Origin: Symsagittifera roscoffensis
Lineage: Eukaryota > Xenacoelomorpha > Acoela > Convolutidae
NCBI RefSeq assembly: GCF_963678635.1
Contig: NC_087069.1
Location: 17,024,660-17,088,659 of the forward strand
Length of the DNA stretch: 64,000 bases
Direction of reading: 5' to 3'
The notes below the pieces were generated by a model. The model saw only the letters and a list, made by a program, of their open reading frames with translations. It had not been told where the DNA came from and did no database searches. Within the stretch, counting starts at the first letter, position 1; the number at the start of each line of letters is the position of its first letter. Of the stretch, positions 54,239 through 64,000 are shown piece by piece. A program made the position numbers and the translations under genes.

Positions 54239-54966
54239 TCATTGTTGGATGATTTTCTCCAATTTCAAAATGTTCAGTGGATATTCCCAATATTTGAACA
54301 GGCTCAACTTTTTGCCGCATAAATCGTTGCATAATATAGCATCTGTTCCCATTGTGCATCTGAAGAAAATGTTTCTAGAGCCGTAACTATTCATGAATGG
54401 GATCTGCAGTGGTGTCAGTAGAGCACCACCCACAACACTCTTCACATTCAACTCATATACATGAGAGTTGAAAGCATCGCTTTTAAATTCTGTTGCAAAA
54501 AGATATCCTTCTCCACTTTGATCATTTCCACTCGCTATCCACACTAATGAGTTGATCCATGTCATTTGACCCAACCGGATTGATTTGAACTTGGCCTTAG
54601 ATCCAGACTGGTTGAGGTCAACTTTTGTCAGTGTGCTTTCATCTGTTAGCAGTAATAAAAAGTCTCTTCCGCACAAAACTGTTGAGAGGGAAATGTCATT
54701 TACCTTGATGAGAAGCTGAATTGTTCTTTTATACACTTCATTTTCGTACACATGCACACATTTGTAAGTTCTTGGACCAAAATACCACTCTACCAGCAGT
54801 AACACATTTTCATGAGCGTGAATGATTAGAAAAGAATCCGTGTCTAGTTTCGAAGTATCCAGAGTCCTCACTTCTGTTCCATTTTCTTTATCAACCACAC
54901 ACACTCTGCGCACACCATCTTTACGATAATCGACATACAGAGCGCCACCTCCACTCAAAGCTAGCC
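54239..54966 (-). CDS. Terminal exon of an unidentified gene, about 242 codons
   Basis: On the - strand, TTTTTTATTTCAG precedes the exon start at 54966; the frame then runs from LALSGGGALYVDYRKDG to KLEKIIQQ and stops at 54239. It is rich in alternating hydrophobic residues (FLLLLTDESTLTKVDL, MTWINSLVWIASG), which suggests a beta-propeller-like fold, but I do not recognise the family. The upstream exon is separated by a 117-bp intron. An AATAAA on this strand lies at 54168-54163. The gene is convergent with plastin, 234 bp between stop codons. Confidence 0.6.
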
Positions 54967-55083
54967 CTGAAATAAAAAAAATGATGAATTGAATGGACAT
55001 AATCAAGTTACAGGCATTGCATATTAGCATAAGGAAACTACATAGCAGCATAATGAAATTACATTGCAGCATATTGAACTTAC

Positions 55084-55210
55084 CTTTGGACAGGACAGTG
55101 CATACTACCTTATTTATGAACTGACAAGGTTGTTGAAGCCCAAGTGGTTCACGAACAGAAAGCTCAAATGATCTGGAGACAGTGATCGATGAACAAATGT
55201 GCTCTGGGTT
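55084..55210 (-). CDS. Penultimate exon of the same unidentified gene (left limit sure, right limit not)
   Basis: The frame ends at a GTAAGT donor (55083-55078) with phase 1, which fits the two-base start of the next exon (Gly codon). Residues: FELSVREPLGLQQPCQF, INKVVCTVLSK. It is open back to a stop at 55211-55213; the exact acceptor is unclear. Confidence 0.5.
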
Positions 55211-55213
55211 TCA

Positions 55214-57532
55214 GCTGAGGCAATTCCGGACAAGGGAATGGCTACAGTCCGGGTGCGTACATGACTCTCAAACTGATCCCAAGGTAGTTGCCCACGATAC
55301 CGATAGATCTAAGAGGGCAGAGAGATTCGACTCTCGTGTAGGAAGCAGAGTCAGTACAATTCGGTGAACAAAATCCTTGTCAACAAAGTACTCGACGGTT
55401 ATCCGGTCAACAACTGGTGCCGGCCTCTCGAATATTTTAATTAGAGAAGAAGGTAGAACCCGATTGAACAAAACACATTGAAGACGACGTAGTAGGCTCT
55501 AGGATGCTCTGAGAATAATAATACGGCCCCTTCCGGAGAACGTTGCTGCCTCCAGTTATGTGGAGGACGAAAAAAGAGAGGCTATCGACTGGGAACGAAC
55601 AAATTCCTCAGCACTGTTTCAAAGTAGATGACGCTATCGTCCAAGCGTTTTACTCGGCTGACTTACCGAACAAATAGGGTTGCCAGCCGTCGCTTGGGAC
55701 AAATCCAAATGCGAAGCAGCATGCTATTCAGTACGGACCTGAAGTATTATGTAGCAAAATTTTTTTGATTTTTTTTGAGAACAAAAAAAAAAGAAATAAA
55801 TCGGAGCTGAGCGGAAGCTGATTAGAAAACGAGAGAAGTTCTGGTAATCCAAAATTAGAAGAGCTGAAGAACGAAAAGTTTTTTGTTGCCTACGCCACGC
55901 TGGACGTAAAAATGGAGAAAAAAGGCGAGTGGAAACACAGACTCCAATTGGTCCAGGAGCCCGACTCAATACGCTAGCAGTGGACATCTTGGGCCAGTGA
56001 GTACCAGCACAAAAACCAAACACAGTCTGGTTATGGTGGTAGTCCTTACGAATTTTGCTTTAGTGGTGTCTCTGTTGTCATTGGGTTCGACCGAGATAGC
56101 TCGCGGAATGGTGAAGATTTTGATACCCAGATTTTTGACCCCTCAACATTCTTCACATCAATCAAAGAGAAAAAATTGACAGTAAGTTTGTCGTGGAGAT
56201 CTACCGCCGCTTAATGATTGATAAACGACGGATCATCTACTGACAAAATTGCAATCAAAACGATTTTTTAACAATTTGTGTTAGCCAACTAAGGTCCTAC
56301 TGTTGAACATCTATAACATCAATCACTGTTCTTGAACTAGACCAAATTACTCTATAATAATTCAAGTTATGGGCTAGGAGGTTAAATATAATCAACTTTA
56401 GTAACTAAAATTACATATCAGTGTTAGATCTCATCTTTTGTGTTAGATTTAATAACAGCAACGAGTTCAGCATAGTTAACTAGCTAAGCTAGTCCTGTTA
56501 TCCAGAAAATTGGAAAAGTTGAAGCATTACTCGGGACAAAAAAAGACCAGCCAAGACACACAAGCCAACAGAAAAACAGAACACAAACCAACAGACCAAC
56601 AGAAAAGCTTTAAATAATTGCCTGAAGCTGGGACAATTAGCCTCAACTGTGAAACATTTTTGAAAAAAGGAACAGATTCGAATCCACATCTCACAGGCGG
56701 AAGCCAAAAAGAATCCTTCTAATTTTACAGAACTCATAGGACGCATAATAGAGTTGATTTGGGCGCGGGATTCAAAAACCAGGACCTCTCGGACCGCCTG
56801 GTCTAATACGTGCTATGGCTACTCGAAAGTTCTCATGTGATCTCCGTATGCAGCAGTGGGACTGTGGCCTAAAATTAGCATGCTATAGACCTTGTTGGAT
56901 AAGACCCCAGACCACCTATAACACTAAAACCGGTTTCAAAGCCTAAATAAAAAGTCCACTGTAGGCTTTCAGAAGTCAGTATGTTGACGCCAATAGGCTC
57001 AGGGAGCCAACTGTTTGGTAAATATTAGCTATTGTCTTGTTAAATCATTGACCGAATTTGACGGGGCTTATCAGCAATAGGGAAAAATCCAGAACGGAAA
57101 CAAGAATTTTGCTAGGGCATACACACTATAAAGTTGACCCAGGTCATATTAAGTTTAGAGAGGGAGTAAACACTAGATTTCCACTCTGAGAAAATCTCAA
57201 GTGATTAAAATTGCGTAGGCGACTCCTTTCGGAGGTTATAGCTTTTTCCACGGAAACATGATCATAACTATTAGAGAAGGGATTCATCGCGAAGCACTAA
57301 CGAAATGAGGATGAACTTGTTACGTATGATTCCAATGGGACATTTAACAATACCCCTGGATTAAAACCGAAAGTTAGTCTGATCCCCAGCTAAAGCTCTA
57401 GGAAATAGGGTTTGAGCACCATGCCTCCAACTAAGGGTAAAATATCTATCAGATAACTCAAAAGGAGACTAGAAGTTACCTTGTCCTTTAATTACTGCTT
57501 TGAAGAAAAGGATTTAGAAAAGATCGAAACTA
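55214..57532. other. Long stretch without a recognised gene
   Basis: Contains only short frames on both strands (for example 55268-55471 and 56498-56746 on -). Composition is more GC-rich and more coding-like than the plastin introns, so it may be remnants of a retroelement or of distant exons, but I could not name any domain. Confidence 0.4.
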
Positions 57533-59435
57533 CACTCAAAAAAATGTTAAGGTAAAATTACCCTAAATGAGTTAAGGTAAAAAAAAAATTAAGGTAAAAT
57601 TTACCCTAACATTACCTTAACTTTACCTTAAAAAATTGTTAGGGTAAAATTTACCTTAACTGAATTAAGGTAATTTAGCTTAACTTAACCTTACTTTTAC
57701 TAAAAATATTTAGGAATGCATATAACTAAACAGGAATAAGGTAGTTTGAGATAAACATTGGATCTCGTAGACCACCTATCAAATTTTCAGTTCAACCATA
57801 TAAGTGATAAAGTTTTTTCTAAGTATATTTGTATTTATGTATTTTTGTATGTATGTATGTATGTATGTATGTATGTATGTATGTATGTATGTATGTATGT
57901 ATGTATGTATGTATGTATGTATGTATGTATGTATGTATGTATGTATGTATGTATGTATGTATGTATGTATGTATGTATGTATGTATGTATGTATGTATGT
58001 ATGTATGTATGTATGTATGTATGTATGTATGTATGTATGTATGTATGTATGTATGTATGTATGTATGTATGTATGTATGTATGTATGTATGTATGTATGT
58101 ATGTATGTATGTATGTATGTATGTATGTATGTATGTATGTATGTATGTATGTATGTATGTATGTATGTATGTATGTATGTATGTATGTATGTATGTATGT
58201 ATGTATGTATGTATGTATGTATGTATGTATGTATGTATGTATGTATGTATGTATGTATGTATGTATGTATGTATGTATGTATGTATGTATGTATGTATGT
58301 ATGTATGTATGTATGTATGTATGTATGTATGTATGTATGTATGTATGTATGTATGTATGTATGTATGTATGTATGTATGTATGTATGTATGTATGTATGT
58401 ATGCATGTATGTATGTATGTATGTATGTATGTATGTATGTATGTATGTATGTATGTATGTATGTATGTATGTATGTATGTATGTATGTATGTATGTATGT
58501 ATGTATGTATGTATGTATGTATGTATGTATGTATGTATGTATGTATGTATGTATGTATGTATGTATGTATGTATGTATGTATGTATGTATGTATGTATGT
58601 ATGTATGTATGTATGTATGTATGTATGTATGTATGTATGTATGTATGTATGTATGTATGTATGAATGTATGTATGTATGTATGTATGTATGTATGTATGT
58701 ATGTATGTATGTATGTATGTATGTATGTATGTATGTATGTATGTATGTATGTATGTATGTATGTATGTATGTATGTATGTATGTATGTATGTATGTATGT
58801 ATGTATGTATGTATGTATGTATGTATGTATGTATGTATGTATGTATGTATGTATGTATGTATGTATGTATGTATGTATGTATGTATGTATGTATGTATGT
58901 ATGTATGTATGTATGTATGTATGTATGTATGTATGTATGTATGTATGTATGTATGTATGTATGTATGTATGTATGTATGTATGTATGTATGTATGTATGT
59001 ATGTATGTATGTATGTATGTATGTATGTATGTATGTATGTATGTATGTATGTATGTATGTATGTATGTATGTATGTATGTATGTATGTATGTATGTATGT
59101 ATGTATGTATGTATGTATGTATGTATGTATGTATGTATGTATGTATGTATGTATGTATGTATGTATGTATGTATGTATGTATGTATGTATGTATGTATGT
59201 ATGTATGTATGTATGTATGTATGTATGTATGTATGTATGTATGTATGTATGTATGTATGTATGTATGTATGTATGTATGTATGTATGTATGTATGTATGT
59301 ATGTATGTATGTATGTATGTATGTATGTATGTATGTATGTATGTATGTATGTATGTATGTATGTATGTATGTATGTATGTATGTATGTATGTATGTATGT
59401 ATGTATGTATGTATGTATGTATGTATGTATGTATG

Positions 59436-59469
<34 letters not shown>

Positions 59470-59500
59470 TGTAAAAATTTACCTTAACTTTTTTTGAGTG
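57533..59500. mobile_element. Inverted-repeat element carrying the (ATGT)n microsatellite
   Basis: The left end CACTCAAAAAAATGTTAAGG and the right end (complement CACTCAAAAAAAGTTAAGG) form a terminal inverted repeat of about 25 bp. Several internal TTAAGGTAAAA/TTTTACCTTAA repeats follow inside the left end. The rest is the microsatellite. No coding sequence. Probably a non-autonomous DNA transposon in which a tetranucleotide array expanded. Confidence 0.65.
57847..59464. repeat. (ATGT)n microsatellite, about 1.6 kb
   Basis: About 405 uninterrupted tetranucleotide units with only two variant units, at 58404 (c) and 58664 (a). The repeat is open in all frames by chance because 12 bases encode M-Y-V-C without stops. 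Confidence 0.99.
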
Positions 59501-59670
59501 CAGAAAAACCTTTATTCAATTTTATTTTTTTGACATTAATGTTTTTATAAGCAGTTTGATTTACCTAAAAAATTAGTCCCAGAAAAAAACAGCAAAAAAC
59601 GGAATGTCACAAATGGGATGTTTTCAGCTCCTCGGATAGTAAGAACCCTAAAAGACGAGCTACGTCACCT

Positions 59671-60397
59671 CCCGGGTCGAGCTCCCAGACTCATGTCCAG
59701 ACTTTAAGGGTAGCGCCACATCCGGAGTTAGACCCAAATTGCATAGTCGCGCCGAGAGTTTGAGTCTGGAAAGTCTGGACATGAGTCGCGTCTAGAGCCG
59801 TGAAAGTCTGGACATACCAAAATTTGGTCGCGAAAGTCTCCACCTCGGTCGCGAAAGTCTTGAAAGTGCACATTTTGGTCGCGCTGGCCAAGCTGGTTGC
59901 GCCGTTGCCTTTGGAGTCGCGCCGTTTCCTGAGTCGCGCCATATCCACCATGGTCGCGAAAGTCGCGCCGTCTCCACCTCGGTCGAGAAAGCCCTGAAAA
60001 ATTTTTTTAAAGTCGCGCCGTCTACATGTTGGTCTGGAAAGTCGCGCCGTCTCTATTTTGTTCTGGAAAGTCAGAGGAAATTTTCTGAGCCGCAGGGTCG
60101 CGCCATATCCGCCTCGGTCGCGAAAGTCGCGCCTTAGTTTTTTGGTCGCGAAACTCTAGAAATGGCAGCTCTTGGTCGCGAGAGTCTGGACATACCAAAA
60201 ATGAGTCGCAATATTTTGGTAGCGCCATCTCCACTTCGGTTGCGATAGTCGCGACAGATCATCATGGTCGCAAAAACCTGGAAATGCCATGTTTTGGTCG
60301 CCAAAGTCGGGACATGCCTAATTTTGGTCTGGAAAGTCTGGACATGCTAAAATTTTGTCGCGAAAGTCTGAACATGAGTCTGGGAACTCGACCCGGG
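59671..60397. mobile_element. GTCGCG-rich minisatellite element with 35-bp inverted ends
   Basis: CCCGGGTCGAGCTCCCAGAC starts a 35-bp sequence (59671-59705) repeated in inverted form at 60363-60397 with two mismatches. Between them lie about 20 degenerate units of some 30 bp built from TCGCGCCGTCTCCACCTCG and GTCGCGAAAGTC. GC-rich island in AT-rich surroundings. No transposase. Likely a non-autonomous mobile element or an unusual satellite. Confidence 0.7.
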
Positions 60398-61564
60398 CTG
60401 AAAGCCAACAAAGAGGGATTGAAATATAAATGTTACTATGCGTTGTTTCAACAGGTTTAGGACGAATAAAACTTTAAAGAAAAATAATCTCAGCTAGTCC
60501 CGGAAGGCCGACATTTTAACTGAATTAGCGTAAGTTACTTGAAGTTTAGGCGAGACTGTAGCTGATTTTTGCACAGCTCAGTTTGAGATACTTGTCTTTT
60601 ACCTGTCTAGAAACGTCACAAGAATGATATATAAAATACATGGCTTATGAGGTACTTAGGTAGTTTCAGGACTTGTAGGGGCCAAGATAAATCAAACATT
60701 CAAGAAAATCAATTGGAAAAAAAGGATCAAATTTGTATGGAAAACCCCGAGATTAAGACAGGAAAGCTGCTTAATCCCTAGCCCAACCACTGGAAATGAG
60801 AATGGGTCACTTGCTAAAAAATTGGGGGAAAAACCTATATATTAGGAACTAGAGCAGAAGCTGATACAGATATAGCAGAATCGTTTTTGAACGATTGATA
60901 TTGAAAGAAGTTCGAGGAGAACGTTTGTTAGTAGTAAGGTGTTAATTGAACTGCAGGAGGCAGTTGGTTTAAGCAATAGACATCGCGAACCCCTTTCTTT
61001 ATTTGAATGATTAATTTATATTTCAGACAATTAAAGGCTACTCTGTATTTGATTGTATTCATTTCCTAATTCAATCTTATTATTGGAATTTTTGTTGCGA
61101 TTGATTATTGATTGACGGGTGAGATACAGTCGGAAGAGCACGAATCACGGGGCGAGCAGCACAGTACAGTACAGAGCAGCCAACCACTAAATCAACCCTT
61201 TAGGAATTGTGAACCGTACTGGGAATTGGTTGCCCCGCTGACCTCAGTACCAAAGGTAACATATTGCGACGGTGTGAAATAGCGAGCATGACCGGCCTAC
61301 AGATATTGTGAATTCCCCCACCCCTACGTTTACAATGGCGCTCTTGGTTGGGCTTTCTTTATCGAGCGAATAACTATCTTTGGGTTCAGCAACGACGAGT
61401 GTTTGAGGGAGAGTCGACTAAATCACGAGGAAAAAATTGAGTGGAGCAACCTAGCACTAAAGAAAGTTTTCTTCAAAGCGTGAGTTGACTGTGTGTTTTT
61501 GCTGGGAACGAAACTAGTGAGTGTGGGTTGTTCGAATTGAATCAACTACGCTGAGTTTAGACTG
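60398..61564. other. No gene recognised; possible leader of the downstream coding region
   Basis: No long frame. Short direct repeats such as ACAGTACAGTACAGAGCAGC (61162-61181) are present. It may be the LTR or leader of the downstream retroelement-like coding sequence; no paired repeat was found inside the window. Confidence 0.3.
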
Positions 61565-62286
61565 ATGCATCCGAGGAAGGAACTCAAGAAGTGCTGCGGT
61601 CCAAGGCATGACGGTGCTCTCATTCATGACTGGATGTTCATGAAATTGGAGATAGGATCAATAACCGAGAAAAAAGCAGTTATTGTTGTGGAGAACTTGT
61701 TCAGACCCATGCTGATCAGTCTCAGCACGCTGAAAAGAAAGTCAGAAAGCAGGGTGGGCTATCAACGGCGCTGTATTCGTGCCGACGATAGTTCGTTGCC
61801 CTTGCTGGAAAAGATTGGCCCTCCCCTGGATGAAAGCAGATTGAGACAGATTATGGCTCCCTCCGTCTATCCCAGAGTCCCGACAGGAGAAGTTGGAGGA
61901 GAAGATTTTGCCCTCAGATCGGAATGGGCTAACAAAGGACGAACTTTCGTTTGGGGCAGTGTGTGTGACGAAATAGTGGACATTGAGATGGACAATAGGA
62001 CAGATTGCAACTTGATATCCGAAGGTTTGCTTGAACCCCTCGGGTGCGAAGACGCTGTCCGGACACTCAATGGAAAGTGAAAGGATCATTCAATGGAAAA
62101 GAACGAAAGGTCGAGGCCCTCGGATACATCAGAACAAGTAGCTTTGAGGGAACCTTCATGCTGATCGTTGTCAGTAACCAATTTTTCGATTCGGATGTAG
62201 TCCTGAGTGCTCAGGAACTTGCGGAGTGTCACAAACTACTCGTTAGCCACGGAAAAAAAGAGCGTTGTGTCACGAGAGCAATCTAA
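61565..62286 (+). pseudogene. Retropepsin-like coding remnant, module 1
   Basis: ATG 61565 (MHPRKELKKCCGPRHDG) opens 171 codons ending in LNGK and TGA at 62080; the following similar sequence (KGSFNGKERKVEALGYIR, then FDSDVVLSAQEL) is in another frame up to 62286. VDIEMDNRTDCNLISEGLL has the shape of the retropepsin active-site loop and helix, but DNR stands where DTG or DSG is required. FMLIVVSNQFFDSDVVLSA looks like the C-terminal retropepsin strand. I infer a decayed or catalytically dead protease-like domain. Confidence 0.5.
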
Positions 62287-62355
62287 TTGAGCCGACACCA
62301 GTAGTTTTCGAGAAACTACCGAAGACATCGACGATCATGCTGGACGAGGAAACGA

Positions 62356-62763
62356 TTGGGAAAAAAAGATATCGATGCGGAAGCCGAGTACGGGTATGAT
62401 CAATCAACGAACGGACCACGCCGTGGTTCTGAGCTTCAAACAATTGGAAGGACGACACGGGATGCTCCTCGAGCGTCCCAGAGAGTTGCTACGGGCTGGA
62501 AGGGAGGAACAGGTTGGGATGATCACCGAAGATTGCGAAAAAATAATCCCACATCACTTCGAAGTTTTGCTTGACGGGGGCAGAAACCCCGAGGTCCCAT
62601 GAGCAACGAGCAAAGTTAAAGACGAAAACCAGTTAGACGAGCCGGCCCACGAAGGCTTTGGTGTATTGACCGAGCCTATTGGTAAAGAGGGCATCACGTC
62701 AGGACCACGTAGTGGTGAAGCAGAGCTAACTTCCCGCGCCGAGACCCAGTCTTTCAATTCTTA
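62356..62763 (+). pseudogene. Coding remnant between the protease-like modules
   Basis: Two overlapping open frames (62356-62574, 62375-62602). The second has VVLSFKQLEGRHGMLLERP and EKIIPHHFEVLLDGGRNPEV. Coding-like composition and charged residues, but no domain assigned. Frameshifts divide it. Confidence 0.35.
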
Positions 62764-62772
62764 ACCTAGCTA

Positions 62773-63139
62773 GGGTAACGTTTAGGTTGCAACTGAAGTC
62801 AAATCGAACGCAGGGGCAGGGCAGAGAAAGAGATCAGTTGAAACTAGCAGGAAGTTTGTTAATGCGTTCGCAAATGGCGTGTACGTGGACACGGAACTTG
62901 ACGATGAGATTGCGGGCAATTTGATGCGACTGGACACTTTCCAGACATTGCAGCCAAGGCCGGCTGTACTGCCTCTCAACGGAAGATTGATTTGAAGGTG
63001 TGACGGGAATGACCGAGATGTCCAAGGGGTGGGATCAGTTTCGGTAGAAATCAAGTTGGGGAGACTGAAGAGGATTTTCCCGGCCGTAGTCACGGAGAAC
63101 CATGAGACTGACACGGACATGGTTCTGAATACTCGATGA
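62773..63139 (+). pseudogene. Retropepsin-like coding remnant, module 2
   Basis: FVNAFANGVYVDTELDDEIA and NLMRLDTFQTL align in spacing with module 1 (VDIEMDN...NLIS), again without DTG (DDE instead). LPLNGRLI ends at a TGA (near 62995); the next frame has VEIKLGRLKRIFPAVVTENH and TDTDMVLNTR, matching the second half of module 1. Confidence 0.45.
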
Positions 63140-63315
63140 ATGAACAAACGTTTAGGAAGTTTCCATGATGAGAAGTCAAAGAAATTTCATTCGAATGCGG
63201 TCGTGCTCGACGGTTTCATTCGATTGGGAGTCGTGCCCAAGGCCTGAGAAAATTGAACTCGCAACGAATGAAATCTCAGACACAGTTAGTAGATTGGAAA
63301 GGTTGAGATGACCAG

Positions 63316-63854
63316 ATGACCAGAGCTTTCAAAAATGGCTATGTCAACAACAGGGCTGCTAAAATGGAACTGGATCCCAACCTCGAATGGACCCTGTTAA
63401 GCTACAAAGCCTACTGGTCGATTGGATCAGAGGTGCCCTCAGGCAGGCCGAGGAAAATCTCGAGACAAAAACACGAGACAGTTGGGGTGTAGTCGGTAAA
63501 GCTTCGATTGTGCTGCAGCTGGGACAGTTTAACAGAAGGACCGATGGCTTGGTGATCGATGGACTGGATGTTGTTCTAACACTTGGACTCGTTTGGTATG
63601 AACAGGACGAAGATTTCGTTTTCGACATAGAGAACGAAGTTTTGAAAACTGGGAAGAAGTGCAGTGGTCCAATTGAGGTTAGGTTCAAATTTCCTGGGAG
63701 ACCGAGACTTCGGGTCCGACATGGAATGGAAACAGGCAGAATATGCGCCAACGCAGCTGTGACTACAGACTCCTGTGAGGCGGAGAGTGCAAAGCCGCCA
63801 AAGTGGGCGCTGGCTTACCCCGAGAGTACATGTTCTGGCGCAGAAATGGCTTGA
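63316..63854 (+). pseudogene. Retropepsin-like coding remnant, module 3
   Basis: The frame 63316-63492 starts TRAFKNGYVNNRAAKMELDP and has NLEWTLLSYKAY at the position of the active-site helix (DPN in place of DTG). The overlapping frame 63387-63854 carries GKASIVLQLGQFNRRTDG and DVVLTLGLVWYEQD, like the second half of the fold. Frameshift between them near 63400-63490. Confidence 0.45.
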
Positions 63855-63860
63855 TGTGAC

Positions 63861-64000
63861 ATGACAGAGACACGCGAAAATCAAACCGGCGAAGTTTCAG
63901 AAAGAAGCGGCCATGAGAACGAGTGTAAGGTAATGAGTCATGGCTGTTTGAGAGAAGACGATCTGGAGAATTGTGAACACGGCGGTAATTTAATGGAACG
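63861..64000 (+). pseudogene. Open frame running off the window edge
   Basis: ATG 63861 (MTETRENQTGEVSERSG), open to the window end, polar and acidic. It probably continues the same coding remnant. Too short to classify. Confidence 0.3.

Noticed and set aside
54967..55072. ATG-initiated extension of the - strand frame into 55072 (hydrophobic, signal-like)
   Set aside because: The sequence is intronic: a GTAAGT donor at 55083 and a TTTATTTCAG acceptor at 54967 bracket it, and the upstream exon joins in frame.
55182..55367. + strand 61-codon frame
   Set aside because: No ATG near the start, partly antisense to a supported exon, and no domain; kept only as part of an unassigned stretch.
57758..59497. 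Long open frames of repeating M-Y-V-C in several frames and on both strands
   Set aside because: They are the automatic translation of a stop-free ATGT array, not genes.
59691..60234. Short frames with repeated RLSRP motifs
   Set aside because: Translation of the GTCGCG minisatellite.

Overview
The window is a piece of an AT-rich metazoan nuclear genome, probably an invertebrate; the species cannot be read from the sequence. The evidence is a multi-exon host gene with GT-AG introns (plastin/fimbrin), several LTR retrotransposon classes, Tc1/mariner-type and other inverted-repeat elements, a 1.6 kb tetranucleotide microsatellite, and no bacterial gene organisation.

Layout. 1-6555: decayed BEL/Pao retrotransposon on the + strand. 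6556-9175: intergenic or intronic DNA with one inverted-repeat element. 9176-28026: a young 18,851-bp LTR retroelement on the - strand, bounded by two 408-bp LTRs that differ at one base and by a 4-bp target duplication (CAAA). 28027-54004: the C-terminal half of a plastin/fimbrin gene on the + strand, seven exons encoding 353 residues. Its introns hold an old Ty3/gypsy element (29283-35421), two Tc1-type foldback elements (35450-36180, 36700-37408), a second MITE family and a roughly 5-kb tandem segmental duplication (42669-52980). 54239-55210: 3' end of an unidentified convergent gene on the - strand. 57533-59500: an inverted-repeat element carrying the (ATGT)n microsatellite. 59671-60397: a GTCGCG-rich minisatellite element with 35-bp inverted ends. 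61565-64000: broken coding sequence in which a retropepsin-like module appears three times.

The most interesting object is the 18.85-kb element. In its own direction it reads: 5' LTR (27619-28026), primer-binding site, structured leader with a 77-aa ORF, a 155-aa ORF, one uninterrupted 2740-aa Gag-Pol (gag, zinc knuckle, protease, RT, RNase H, DDE integrase, GPY/F), three small ORFs (42, 76 and 62 aa; two are membrane proteins), a 378-codon open frame with no initiating ATG, an 872-aa envelope-like glycoprotein, a 597-aa protein of unknown family, a structured 3' region and the 3' LTR. All seven genes after Gag-Pol are packed with stop/start contacts (TAAATG, ATGA, a 13-nt overlap, ATGA) or gaps under 10 nt. 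This looks like a complex, retrovirus-like element expressed from one or few subgenomic RNAs by coupled reinitiation. All ORFs are intact, so it inserted recently and may be active.

Plastin cross-links actin filaments. The exons here cover the end of CH2, all of CH3 and all of CH4. The exons for the EF hands, CH1 and the start of CH2 were not found to the left, so the giant element probably sits antisense inside a large plastin intron.
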